A stretch of DNA of 41,968 nucleotides from CAYRLW01 sp964425215 (GCA_964425215.1 CAYRLW010000034.1:1-41968); one strand, 5' to 3'. Positions 1 to 8,286 are shown, numbered from the stretch's first letter. Notes: generated by a model from the sequence alone, not told the origin. A program made the numbers and translations.

Positions 1-74
1 ACCCAGTTGGGAACCAGTCGGAGTATCCCCTTGCCCTTATCAAAGGCTGTCTGTATCTTGGAATTGTCTACCAT
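1..74 (-). CDS. N-terminus of an unidentified leftward protein (possibly cupin / phosphomannose-isomerase-like)
   Basis: An ATG at 74 opens a reading frame that runs off the left edge with no stop, beginning MVDNSKIQTAFDKGKGILRL. A strong GGAGGT ribosome site lies a few bases upstream of the ATG, which supports a real start. The GKGILRLVPNWV stretch resembles, from memory, the N-terminus of a cupin/mannose-6-phosphate-isomerase-like family, but 24 residues are too few to be sure. It is divergent from the LacI-type regulator and has a LacI-like palindrome just upstream, so it may be a target of that regulator. Confidence 0.5.
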   Translation of the reverse strand, partial: MVDNSKIQTAFDKGKGILRLVPNW

Positions 75-91
75 CGTACCACCTCCATGAA

Positions 92-103
92 GAAATCGAT
101 TTC
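92..103. promoter_or_regulatory. Candidate LacI-family operator upstream of the leftward gene
   Basis: GAAATCGATTTC is a perfect 12-bp palindrome with a central CG, the usual architecture of LacI/CcpA-type operators. It lies 18 bp upstream of the start codon at 74, where a bound repressor could block transcription of that gene. The assignment to the neighbouring regulator is inferred. Confidence 0.4.
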
Positions 104-213
104 ACCAAACTATGTTTACAGTATAACCCTTGTTCAAATATCTGTAAATCATTTTAATTGCTATGAATAAATCTTTTATTAGCAAGATTTCGCTATTTTA
201 TCATAACCCTTAT

Positions 214-227
214 TGATATCGTTACCA
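214..227. promoter_or_regulatory. Candidate second LacI-family operator upstream of the regulator gene
   Basis: TGATATCGTTACCA is an imperfect dyad of the form TGnTAnCGnTAnCA, 10 of 14 positions symmetric, with a central CG. It lies 40 bp upstream of the regulator's start, a suitable place for autoregulation. Its half-site differs from that of the palindrome at 92-103, so at most one may be the true operator. Confidence 0.3.
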
Positions 228-266
228 TTTCGTTGTATCCTGAGCTAAAAAGATAGGAGAAACCGT

Positions 267-1310
267 ATGGGGTCTATGAAGGACGTGGCAAATCTGGCGG
301 GGGTTTCAATATCTACTGTCTCGCGGGTTCTGAATAAACATTACCGGGTGGACGATGCGACACGGCAAAAGGTAGAAGAGGCCATTCGGACCATCAACTA
401 TAGGCCCAATTTAATGGCCCAGGGTCTGCGGTCCAAGGTTAGCAACATCATAGGACTGGTGGTACCCCACCTGATGAACGAAAGTTTTATGTTCTTCGTG
501 AACCACATAGAAAAATACGCCCGGGAACGGGGATACATTTTGGTGATCGGGAATACGGAAGACCAGGCGGAAACGGAGGAGCGGTTTATCGACAGTCTTA
601 TCCGACGGCACGTGGACGGGATTATTTTTTCCCGGGTCTCCGACAAAAGCCGGGTCCTCCGGCTCATCGATTCGGCCAATATACCTGTGGTAAGCATAGA
701 CCGGATACTGGAACAGGAAGAAATCGCGGCGGTCACCCTGGACAACCGGAAAGCGGGTCGTATGGCCGCCGAGTACCTTATCGGCCTGGGACATCGGGAT
801 ATCGCCACCGTTACCGGACCCCTGGATATCGGGTTGTGCCGGGACCGGTACCTGGGCTTCTGCGAAGGTCTCGCGGCCCAGGGGGTCCGCTTTGACCAAG
901 ACCGCCTGTTCGAAGGAACCTTTTATTTCGAATCGGGGATAGCGGCGGTTTCCCATTTTTGGAACCAAAAAAAATTTCCAACGGCGATTTTTGCGCAAAA
1001 CGACCTTATGGCCCTGGGGGTTATGAAGGAGCTCCTGCAACGGGGAATTAAAATACCCCAGCAGGTCTCGGTTATGGGTTTTGATAATATCCCCGCCAGC
1101 TCGATGATCGTCCCTGCCCTTTCGACCATAGCCCAACCCTACGAAGACATGGCCCGGGTCGCGGTGGACCTCCTGGTCAACGACGGGGGACAAACGCCAA
1201 AACGTCACGTTAAATTCGATCCCAGTCTCGTAATTCGGGAAACCACCGCCGGTCCTGGTCCGGAGCAGGGTTCCCGTACGCATAAAGGAGAGGCACGACA
1301 TGAAAACTGA
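267..1310 (+). CDS. LacI family transcriptional regulator
   Basis: A 347-residue protein with the classic LacI plan. The N-terminal helix-turn-helix is MKDVANLAGVSISTVSRVLN, followed by a hinge region around NYRPNLMAQGLRS. The rest is a periplasmic-binding-protein-like effector domain (about residues 60-330) with typical strings such as IIGLVVPHL, GHRDIATVTGP and VMGFDNIP. The ATG at 267 has AGGAGA six bases upstream; an in-frame ATG at 276 would begin directly at MKDVANL. Its 3' end overlaps the next gene by 11 bp, so the two are almost certainly co-transcribed, which suggests it controls use of a sugar or polyol handled by that dehydrogenase. The effector cannot be named from sequence. Confidence 0.95.
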   Translation: MGSMKDVANLAGVSISTVSRVLNKHYRVDDATRQKVEEAIRTINYRPNLMAQGLRSKVSNIIGLVVPHLMNESFMFFVNHIEKYARERGYILVIGNTEDQAETEERFIDSLIRRHVDGIIFSRVSDKSRVLRLIDSANIPVVSIDRILEQEEIAAVTLDNRKAGRMAAEYLIGLGHRDIATVTGPLDIGLCRDRYLGFCEGLAAQGVRFDQDRLFEGTFYFESGIAAVSHFWNQKKFPTAIFAQNDLMALGVMKELLQRGIKIPQQVSVMGFDNIPASSMIVPALSTIAQPYEDMARVAVDLLVNDGGQTPKRHVKFDPSLVIRETTAGPGPEQGSRTHKGEARHEN

Positions 1311-2262
1311 AACCCTGTGGTATTTGGGTGAACGGTCCATCGAATTGCGGTCCACGGAAATAGGCGAACCGAAGGGCCACGAAGTTCTGGTGGAAATGGA
1401 AATTTGCGGACTCTGCAGTTGGGACGTCCTGTCCTACGCGGGAAAATTCGGCCGGTTTCATTCCTACCCCTTCCCGGCGGGCCACGAGGGGGTGGGACGG
1501 GTCCTTAAAGTGGGGGATAACGTGGAGAAAGTCCGGGTCGGACAACGGGTGGCCTGCCATGAAGTCCCCATCGGCATCCCCGGGGGAGCCCTACTGTCCC
1601 GGCACGCCATACGAACGGAAGACAAGGTATCGGTTATTCCCGACAATCCCATCCCCCTCAAGTATTGGGTCGTAGAACCGGTGGTTTGTATTGTAAACGG
1701 CCTAAAGTACGCGGAGATCCAAAGCGGCGATTCGGTGGCCCTGGTGGGTACGGGTTATATGGGGCTTATCTTCGCTCAGGGCTTGGCAAAGACCCTGGCA
1801 AAGGAAGTGATAGCCTTTGACATCGACGAAAAACGGCTGGCCATGGCTAGGGATTTTGGGGCCCACGGCACGGTACGGATAGAAAACGATAGGGTGCCGG
1901 AGGATTACCATCGGCGCTTCGACGTCATCATCGAAACGGCGGGCAAACCCGGGTCCATGGACCTGGCGCTTAAACTGGCAAAAACCGGGGCAATCATAGA
2001 AAATTTCGCCTGGCACCACCATAGCCACCAATTCGAGCTGGACGATTGGCACATTAACGCGTGGCGGATCCTCAACATCCAGCCGGGGGTTAATCCCCAT
2101 TTTGGGGACCTCTTTACCCCCACCATCGACCTAATAATCAACCGAACCTTTTCCAACGAACGGCTCATAACCCACTGGGCCGACTTTGGCAAGGCTAAGG
2201 AGCTTTACGAAATAGCCCTGGACAGGAAAGACGGGTATATGAAGGGGGCCCTCCTCTTCTAG
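1300..2262 (+). CDS. Zinc-type medium-chain dehydrogenase (sorbitol/threonine dehydrogenase-like)
   Basis: A 320-residue MDR-family NAD(P)-dependent dehydrogenase. The catalytic-domain marks are the CGLCSWD motif near residue 37, GHEGVGRV near residue 66, and VVEPVVC near residue 130. The Rossmann fold shows GTGYMG followed by an acidic residue after VIAFDID, suggesting NAD preference. The four-cysteine structural zinc lobe seen in many family members is absent, and the usual Ser/Thr before the Asp of the Cys-x-Ser/Thr-Asp motif is Trp here. The start has AAGGAG about ten bases upstream and overlaps the lacI-type gene, so the pair is an operon. The substrate is unknown; a sugar alcohol or sugar derivative is likely from context. 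Confidence 0.88.
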   Translation: MKTETLWYLGERSIELRSTEIGEPKGHEVLVEMEICGLCSWDVLSYAGKFGRFHSYPFPAGHEGVGRVLKVGDNVEKVRVGQRVACHEVPIGIPGGALLSRHAIRTEDKVSVIPDNPIPLKYWVVEPVVCIVNGLKYAEIQSGDSVALVGTGYMGLIFAQGLAKTLAKEVIAFDIDEKRLAMARDFGAHGTVRIENDRVPEDYHRRFDVIIETAGKPGSMDLALKLAKTGAIIENFAWHHHSHQFELDDWHINAWRILNIQPGVNPHFGDLFTPTIDLIINRTFSNERLITHWADFGKAKELYEIALDRKDGYMKGALLF

Positions 2263-2825
2263 CGTGAAACCGCGGAAACGCGGGATTCCAGGTCTAGCAG
2301 GGCCTGTTTACGCCCCAGGCCCCCGGCGTAGCCCCCAAGGCCGCCATCGGCGGCTATGACCCGGTGACAGGGGATGATAATGCCGATGCGGTTGCGGTGG
2401 TTAGCCTGACCTACGGCCCGGCTCGATCCCTGCGGGGCCCCGATGAACCGGGCCAGATCGGCGTAGGACCACCGCTCTCCGTAGGGGATGTTCCGTAGGC
2501 CCTCCCAAACCCGTTCTTGAAACGCCGTTCCCGGGTACAAAAGAGGAATCGTAAAGTCCCGCCGCGTACCGGCGAAGTATTCGTCCAGCTGGTCTTTTAG
2601 GGTCGTAAACAGCTCATGGTCCGCCTGAACTGCCGGGGCCTGGAAAAAGCGGACCCCGGCGGCCAAGACGTCCTCCATGGAATCCTCAAAGGCTAAAAAG
2701 CACAATCGTCCCTGGTACACCCCGGAGCGCAGGGGGCCCAGGGGACTAGAAAGGGTGGTTGTGTAAATCGGCTCGATAGAAGGCGATAGCTTGGATGGGG
2801 TGGAAACCTTTTCGCTATGGACCAT
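2259..2825 (-). CDS. ogt: Methylated-DNA--protein-cysteine methyltransferase
   Basis: A 188-residue suicide repair enzyme that transfers the alkyl group from O6-alkylguanine to its own cysteine. The active-site motif PCHRV is present in IIIPCHRVIAADGGLGGYAG, and the DNA-binding helix region (SYADLARFIGAPQGSSRAVG) precedes it. The N-terminal ribonuclease-H-like domain is about residues 20-105. I chose the ATG at 2825 because AAAGGGGGA precedes it; the upstream in-frame ATG at 2858 would start inside a hairpin. Its stop codon shares the tetranucleotide CTAG with the stop of the convergent dehydrogenase. It lies downstream of the patatin gene on the same strand. Confidence 0.93.
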   Translation of the reverse strand: MVHSEKVSTPSKLSPSIEPIYTTTLSSPLGPLRSGVYQGRLCFLAFEDSMEDVLAAGVRFFQAPAVQADHELFTTLKDQLDEYFAGTRRDFTIPLLYPGTAFQERVWEGLRNIPYGERWSYADLARFIGAPQGSSRAVGQANHRNRIGIIIPCHRVIAADGGLGGYAGGLGRKQALLDLESRVSAVSR

Positions 2826-2857
2826 ACAATCCCCCTTTAAAAGTTTGTTTTGATTCA

Positions 2858-2897
2858 TGAGTCGACTCTAAAAACTTCAGTTTTTAGAGTGGACTCA
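2858..2897. repeat. Intergenic hairpin (TCTAAAAACT family)
   Basis: The arms ACTCTAAAAACT (2865-2876) and AGTTTTTAGAGT (2879-2890) are perfect complements around a 2-nt centre. The outer arms TGAGTC (2858-2863) and GACTCA (2892-2897) extend the stem with one mismatch, giving 18 of 19 pairs. It begins right after the stop of the patatin gene and precedes ogt on the same strand. There is no T-run after it, so it is not a textbook terminator. Related hairpins occur elsewhere in the window. Confidence 0.75.
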
Positions 2898-2898
2898 T

Positions 2899-3999
2899 TC
2901 ATTGATAGGTGGAAACCTTCCACCCAAACCGATTTTGAATCCGTCGGATAATATCATCCCACCGGGCCCGTTGACTTAAAAAGTCTTCCGTGGCGCCGTA
3001 CCCCGAGTCGTACAACCGCTGGTAGGTCCCGTCACCCCGGTGAATATTAAATTCCTTGGTGGGCACCCCCATATCGTCGATAAAAACGACCCGTTCCTTA
3101 TTCTGCTCATTATACAGGATCAATTGATCCTGCACCAGCAAGAGAGAATCGAACAGGGCGTTCATATAATCCATCACATTGTCAATCTTCTCGTAGGCCG
3201 TGCGTTCCGGGGAGGTGTACAAAAAAAAGCCCAGGGTTTCACTGTTCATACCACCGGAAATTTTACGGTTATACCGGGGATCGTCAAAGAGGGTCAGCGG
3301 AAAGTTCCACAGCACTCCCCCGTCGGCCCACTGGTGGGTTTCCGTGTCCCCGGGGTATTGATAGGGTATGGCCTCGAAAAAGAAGGGGATACTCATGGAG
3401 ATCCGAACCGCGTAGGCTACCTCCATATCGGGAGTGGTTTCGAAGGAAAACACCCGGATCCGCCGGTGGGAAATATCGGTCCCGGTTACGTAGGGATCCT
3501 TAAAAGGCCGCCGGTCCTTATGGATAGACGAGTCCCGAAAGTCGGCGAAGGTGTAGGCGTCTTTTTTTAGGGTGAACTGGGATGCAATGTGGTTCTGAAG
3601 CCACCGATACACGTAATCGCTGGAGTACCAGCCGTAATTTTGAACCAAACGACGGAGGTTTTGGACGTTTCCCATGAGGGGTTCCATCTTTTCCAGCATT
3701 TGCCGAATGACCAAAAATTGTTTATCCGACAGGGCTTCCTTCTCTTTCATTGGGATTCCGCTGGAAGGGACAAGGGTATAATCCAAACTATCGGCGATGG
3801 TTTTTATCTCCCCAAAGGAGGGGTACAGGGCCGCCAGGACTGCGGTAATGGCCCCCGCGGAAGAGCCGGCGACCCGCTGTATATCCCCCAGGATCCGGTG
3901 TTTTTCCAGACTTTCCAGAGCCCCCAGGTAGGCGATTCCCCGGATACCCCCTCCTTTGAACACTAAATTTTTATACCTTCCCCCGCGAATTTTTCCCAT
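2899..3999 (-). CDS. Patatin-like phospholipase
   Basis: A 366-residue patatin-family acyl hydrolase. The oxyanion glycine-rich loop FKGGGIRGIAYLGAL is near residues 14-28, the nucleophile elbow GSSAG is near residue 46, and the catalytic Asp is in ADGGVLWNFPL near residue 225, completing a Ser-Asp dyad. No signal peptide is evident, so a cytoplasmic or membrane-surface lipase is likely. The ATG at 3999 has GGGGAGTG a few bases upstream. It is followed by a strong hairpin and then ogt. Patatin homologues act in lipid turnover, storage or toxicity; the role cannot be decided here. Confidence 0.9.
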   Translation of the reverse strand: MGKIRGGRYKNLVFKGGGIRGIAYLGALESLEKHRILGDIQRVAGSSAGAITAVLAALYPSFGEIKTIADSLDYTLVPSSGIPMKEKEALSDKQFLVIRQMLEKMEPLMGNVQNLRRLVQNYGWYSSDYVYRWLQNHIASQFTLKKDAYTFADFRDSSIHKDRRPFKDPYVTGTDISHRRIRVFSFETTPDMEVAYAVRISMSIPFFFEAIPYQYPGDTETHQWADGGVLWNFPLTLFDDPRYNRKISGGMNSETLGFFLYTSPERTAYEKIDNVMDYMNALFDSLLLVQDQLILYNEQNKERVVFIDDMGVPTKEFNIHRGDGTYQRLYDSGYGATEDFLSQRARWDDIIRRIQNRFGWKVSTYQ

Positions 4000-4119
4000 G
4001 GATACACTCCCCGTATCGTTTTAACAACTTTTTTGTTATACTGCTATAGGGTACGCTTAGTAACCCGGTTGGTTTTTAACGGGGCCCGTACGAATCCTTA
4101 CAGGATGTGGGAAATTACA

Positions 4120-4155
4120 GGAGCCCCCCTAAAAACTGACGTTTTTAGAGGGTCC
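4120..4155. repeat. Intergenic hairpin (CTAAAAAC family)
   Basis: The arms CTAAAAAC (4129-4136) and GTTTTTAG (4141-4148) pair around a TGAC loop, with further C/G and GGA/TCC pairing outside. Its core resembles the hairpin at 2858-2897. It lies in the 254-bp gap between the divergent patatin and FlgD/OmpA genes, so it does not follow any gene's 3' end and cannot be a simple terminator there. Confidence 0.6.
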
Positions 4156-4172
4156 CTATAGCTTCAGATCCC

Positions 4173-4203
4173 CGCGGAAGTCCGCGACTTTCGCGGAAGT
4201 CCG
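4173..4203. repeat. Tandem CGCGGAAGTCCG repeat with internal hairpin
   Basis: CGCGGAAGTCCG occurs at 4173-4184 and again at 4192-4203, a 19-bp period. Between the copies TCCGCGA-ctt-TCGCGGA (4181-4197) forms a perfect 7-bp stem with a 3-nt loop. It lies 51 bp upstream of the start of the large surface protein and is followed by CTTTTGAAAAA. A regulatory or 5' untranslated function is plausible but unproven. Confidence 0.6.
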
Positions 4204-4253
4204 TAGCTTTTGAAAAAGTTTCGGCCGTTCAGAATATGTATTTGGAGGTTTTT

Positions 4254-7200
4254 ATGCCCCGCGTTTCCACGATCCCCCTATTTCTCGGCTTCGTCGTCCT
4301 GACTAACGCCCTTTTTGCCCAAACCCCCGTGGGTTCGGATACGGCGACAAGTCTCTATTCCCCCTTCCTCGCCGGTTCGGGGGCTTTTATAAGCGCCGAA
4401 GGGGGCGCCCCCGTGTCAGCGATCAACCCCGCCAGCGGAGGGGCCGCCCAGCGGATCGTGGCAGACGCGGGGTACCTGGCCTTGCCGGGGCTGGGTAGCG
4501 AGTCGGGCCTGGGACACGCGGTGGAACTGGGGCTTCTATACCCCACCAAGTACGCGGTGTTTGGGGGTAACCTTCGCCTGCTTTCCAGCCCCTTCGACAG
4601 TTTTCCCATTGGAACGACCTTCGCGGGCAATTTTAACGTAGCAAAAGAATTATACCCTGGCATGACCGTGGGAACGGGCTTAAATGTGGGTTTTGGCACC
4701 GATTGGACCGCTTCGTTGGACCTGGGCTTTCGGTACGCCATGGGAGATTGGAAGGGCCTAAAAAATTTCACCTGGGCTGTTACTTTGGACGGCTTTGGAA
4801 AGAGCTGGATCCCCAGTCCCTTTACACCCACCGTCGGAGCGGCCTTTGACGCCTTTACGATCGCCGGAAAGGACGGAAAGCCCGATCCCCTTAAAATTCG
4901 CCTTTCCGCCGACGCGGGTTTTCCCAGTTTTACCAACCTGACGGGCCAAGTAGGTCTGTCCGCCACGGTAGCCCAGTTGGTTACCGTTTCTACGTCCACG
5001 CTCTTTAACGTAAAGGAAGCGTTGAATAACCAGGGCCCCATGGTATTGCCCTCCGTGGGAATTACATTGAACTTTACCCTCTCGGGGGGACACGAAAAAA
5101 TCGCGGGGAAACTTCCCTCGGACGGGGAGGTAGCGGGGACTCTGGGAGGGCGGCCTTTGTACAACGGCGTCTGGGCCATGGGAACCGGGATATCCTGGTC
5201 CCTGGGGGTGCTGGATAAAAATCCCCCCAGGATCCGGGTGGATTACCCGGAGACCCGGTGGATATCCCCCAATAATGACGGGAAGGCGGACGTGCTGGAG
5301 TTTCCTATTTCCATTACCGACGAGCGGTACGTCATGGGCTGGACCTTCGAAATCAGGGATTCCAACGGTCAGGTGGTACGGACCTACCATAACAAGGAAC
5401 GGCGGCCCGAAACTCAGGGGTTCCAAAACGTTTTGGACCGGCTTACGGACGTAAAGTCCGGGGTCGAGATTCCCAAAACCCTCCGCTGGGACGGGATTGG
5501 GGATAACGGCGCGGTGGTAGCCGACGGCCATTATTTCTTTACCCTGCAAGCGGTGGACGACAACGGCAATTCCGGAACCTCTAGCCGGTACGAGGTGGTG
5601 GTGGACAACACGCCCCCCGCTATTACCATCGAAAAACCCCAGGCCTCGGATCTCATCTTTTCCCCCGACGGGGACGGCAATAAGGATACCCTGACCATCG
5701 TTCAATCCGGTTCCGTGGAGGACCGGTGGGACGCGGGGATCTACGACGGAACGGGGCACAAAATCCGAAACTTCGATATTACCAACGGGGCGCCCCAAAC
5801 CCTGGTATGGGATGGAAAAAACGATCAAGGGGTCATCGTAGCCGATGGGGTGTACAGTTACCGGATAGCCGCCACCGATAGGGCCCTCAATTCGAACCAG
5901 GGGTCCCTGGAAAATATCATCGTGGATACCCAAAAACCCACGGTAAGCCTTTTAATCGGCGATGGGTACTTCTCGCCCAACGGAGACGCGGTTAAGGATA
6001 CCATGCTGTTTAGCCCCGGGGTTCCGATTAAAGACGGGATCGTGTCGTGGACCCTTTCGGTACTGGATAAGACGGGAAAAACCCGGCGAACCTATTCGGG
6101 GAATACGGCACCCCCCTCGCTTCTGGCCTTTGACGGGAAGGACGATCAGGGGAAACTCTTAGAAGAGGGAACGTACCAGGGACAGTTGGGGGTAACCTAT
6201 TTGAACGGGTGGGTCGCTAAAAACCTTTCCCCCACCTTTGTGCTGGATATCACCGCTCCGACGGCGACCGTACGGAACGAATACCCCGCCTTCTCTCCCA
6301 ACAACGACGGGAACCTGGACCAGATGGCCATTCAGCAGGATGGGAGCCGGGAAGTGGAGTGGCAAGGCGAGGTTCGCCGGGCGGCCAATCCATCGGGAAC
6401 GGGGGTGTTGATAAAAACCTTCACCTTCGCGGGGGTCCCGGATCCCCGCGTTCTCTGGGACGGCCGGGATGACGCAGGCCGCCTGGCCCCAGACGGGGAC
6501 TATGAATACCGCCTGGTCTCGACCGACCGCGCTGGAAACACGGGGTACTCCAACACGGTCCGCTTTACCCTGACCACCACCGACACGCCGGTTCTGCTGA
6601 GCGCGGATCGACGCTCCTTCTCCCCCAACGGGGACGGGGTTTTCGATACCCTTACCTTGACCCCCCAATTGCAGGTCAGTTCCGGCGTTTCATCCTGGAA
6701 AATCGATATCCTGAACTCCTCTGGAGTGGTGGTAAAAAGCTTTAGCGGTGCCGCTCCGGTACCTCCGGCCCTGGTCTGGAACGGTCAGGATAACAGCGGA
6801 AACACCGTTCCCGACGGAGACTATACGGCCCACGCCCAGATCCGCTACGTGGCGGGGAACCAACCGGAAGCTACTTCCCAAGCCTTCACCGTGGACACCG
6901 TGGCTCCCCAAGCCACCGTTTCGGCGCCCTATCTGCTTTTCTCGCCCAACGCCGACGGTAAAAAAGACTATCTACCCCTCCAGGTGACCACCGATGGAAA
7001 CGACGATTGGCAAGGGACCATCGAGAACGCCCAAGGGAAGACCGTGATGACGTGGAAATGGACCGGTTCTGCCCCGTCTTTACTGTGGAACGGAACCGAC
7101 GAAGCGGGAAACCCCGTCAGCGATGGGGTCTATCGCTTTACTCTCCACGCCACCGACGGGGCGGGCAATTCAACCACCAAAACGTTGGACGGGATTACCG

Positions 7201-8279
7201 TGGATAGCCGGATACCCCGGGCCTTCCTTACCGCCTCCGCCACGGGTATATCCCCCAACGGAGACGGCATAGACGATACGGTACAATTTTCCATCCTACT
7301 TTCGTTAAAAGAGGGGATTGAACAGTGGAAACTGGAACTGATAGACAAGTCGGGGGTTTCCCGGCGAACCTTCGGTTCCCCAACCCCCGTTACCGATACG
7401 GCCACCGTGGCCCCCCCGCCGGACAACCTGGTCTGGGACGGCAAAGACGATACGGGCAAGGTCATCGAAGGGAAGTTCACCCCCCGGCTCACGGTATCCT
7501 ATCGTAAGGGTGACCTCGTCTCGGTTACCACTGCGGATATCCTGGTGGATATCACCGGACCGGTGCTTACCTTTACCGCCGCTCCCCGGTACTTTAGCCC
7601 CGACAACGACGGGGTAGACGATGAGCTGACCATCAACCTGACGGCTCAGGACGCCAGTCCCATTTCGGCCTGGAGCCTGGATATTAGGGAACCCCAGGCG
7701 CCGTACCAGCTGTTCTACCACATCGAAGGCAAAGGAACCATCGCCGAAAAAATACTGTGGGACGGTCGGAGCAACAAGGGCGAATTGGTCCAAGCGGCCA
7801 CCGACTATCCCGCCACCTTCCAAGCCACCGACGCCCTGGGCAATTCCAGCAAGGTGGACGGTATCGTCGGGGTGGACGTGTTGGTCCTTCGGGAGGGGGA
7901 TACGCTTAAAATTAAGGTGCCCTCCATTATATTCCGGGAAAACGCCCCGGACTTTATCGGCCTAAGCCAGGACACGGTGGATAACAACATCCGGGTCCTC
8001 AAGAGGATAGCCCAAATACTGAATAAGTTTAGGGACTACAAGGTCAAGGTAGAGGGGCACGCTAACCCGGTAACCCGCACCGCGGATGAGGAAAAAAAGG
8101 AACTCCAACCCCTCAGCGAAGCGCGAGCCAAGGCGGTTTTGGAAAAATTGGTGGAGTACGGGGTTGATCGGGGACGGCTTTCCTACATTGGCATGGGGGG
8201 AACCCAGCCGGTCGTTCCCTGGGAAAACCGGGCGGATTGGTGGAAAAACCGCCGGGTAGAGTTCATTTTGATAAAATAG
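4254..8279 (+). CDS. Large secreted protein with eight FlgD-type Ig repeats and a C-terminal OmpA-like domain
   Basis: A 1341-residue protein. The ATG at 4254 is chosen because GGAGG lies five bases upstream and it opens a clear signal peptide (MPRVSTIPLFLGFVVLTNAL, cleavage after LFA). Residues about 25-320 are Gly/aromatic-rich and look like an outer-membrane-barrel or PorV-like segment. Eight repeats of about 105 residues follow, each opening with a calcium-loop-like SPNGDGxxD motif (near residues 337, 469, 572, 680, 788, 896, 999 and 1113). Each continues with WDGxxDxG and GxYxYxLxAxDxxGN, as in FlgD Ig-like domains. The last 100 residues, with VKVEGHANP, LSEARAKAV and NRRVEF, are an OmpA peptidoglycan-binding domain. 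It is probably an outer-membrane/periplasmic scaffold anchored to murein. Confidence 0.9.
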   Translation: MPRVSTIPLFLGFVVLTNALFAQTPVGSDTATSLYSPFLAGSGAFISAEGGAPVSAINPASGGAAQRIVADAGYLALPGLGSESGLGHAVELGLLYPTKYAVFGGNLRLLSSPFDSFPIGTTFAGNFNVAKELYPGMTVGTGLNVGFGTDWTASLDLGFRYAMGDWKGLKNFTWAVTLDGFGKSWIPSPFTPTVGAAFDAFTIAGKDGKPDPLKIRLSADAGFPSFTNLTGQVGLSATVAQLVTVSTSTLFNVKEALNNQGPMVLPSVGITLNFTLSGGHEKIAGKLPSDGEVAGTLGGRPLYNGVWAMGTGISWSLGVLDKNPPRIRVDYPETRWISPNNDGKADVLEFPISITDERYVMGWTFEIRDSNGQVVRTYHNKERRPETQGFQNVLDRLTDVKSGVEIPKTLRWDGIGDNGAVVADGHYFFTLQAVDDNGNSGTSSRYEVVVDNTPPAITIEKPQASDLIFSPDGDGNKDTLTIVQSGSVEDRWDAGIYDGTGHKIRNFDITNGAPQTLVWDGKNDQGVIVADGVYSYRIAATDRALNSNQGSLENIIVDTQKPTVSLLIGDGYFSPNGDAVKDTMLFSPGVPIKDGIVSWTLSVLDKTGKTRRTYSGNTAPPSLLAFDGKDDQGKLLEEGTYQGQLGVTYLNGWVAKNLSPTFVLDITAPTATVRNEYPAFSPNNDGNLDQMAIQQDGSREVEWQGEVRRAANPSGTGVLIKTFTFAGVPDPRVLWDGRDDAGRLAPDGDYEYRLVSTDRAGNTGYSNTVRFTLTTTDTPVLLSADRRSFSPNGDGVFDTLTLTPQLQVSSGVSSWKIDILNSSGVVVKSFSGAAPVPPALVWNGQDNSGNTVPDGDYTAHAQIRYVAGNQPEATSQAFTVDTVAPQATVSAPYLLFSPNADGKKDYLPLQVTTDGNDDWQGTIENAQGKTVMTWKWTGSAPSLLWNGTDEAGNPVSDGVYRFTLHATDGAGNSTTKTLDGITVDSRIPRAFLTASATGISPNGDGIDDTVQFSILLSLKEGIEQWKLELIDKSGVSRRTFGSPTPVTDTATVAPPPDNLVWDGKDDTGKVIEGKFTPRLTVSYRKGDLVSVTTADILVDITGPVLTFTAAPRYFSPDNDGVDDELTINLTAQDASPISAWSLDIREPQAPYQLFYHIEGKGTIAEKILWDGRSNKGELVQAATDYPATFQATDALGNSSKVDGIVGVDVLVLREGDTLKIKVPSIIFRENAPDFIGLSQDTVDNNIRVLKRIAQILNKFRDYKVKVEGHANPVTRTADEEKKELQPLSEARAKAVLEKLVEYGVDRGRLSYIGMGGTQPVVPWENRADWWKNRRVEFILIK

Positions 8280-8286
8280 AGGGACC

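Noticed and set aside
411..1355. A 314-codon antisense frame opposite the LacI-type gene, and similar long antisense frames at 4758-5933 and 37162-38223
   Set aside because: Each lies wholly opposite a recognised gene, has no ribosome site or recognisable domain, and reflects codon bias in a GC-rich sequence.
5262..7620. Regular spacing of similar DNA blocks resembling a repeat array or CRISPR
   Set aside because: The periodicity is about 315 bp, in frame, and encodes the SPNGDG Ig repeats; there are no constant short repeats with unique spacers.
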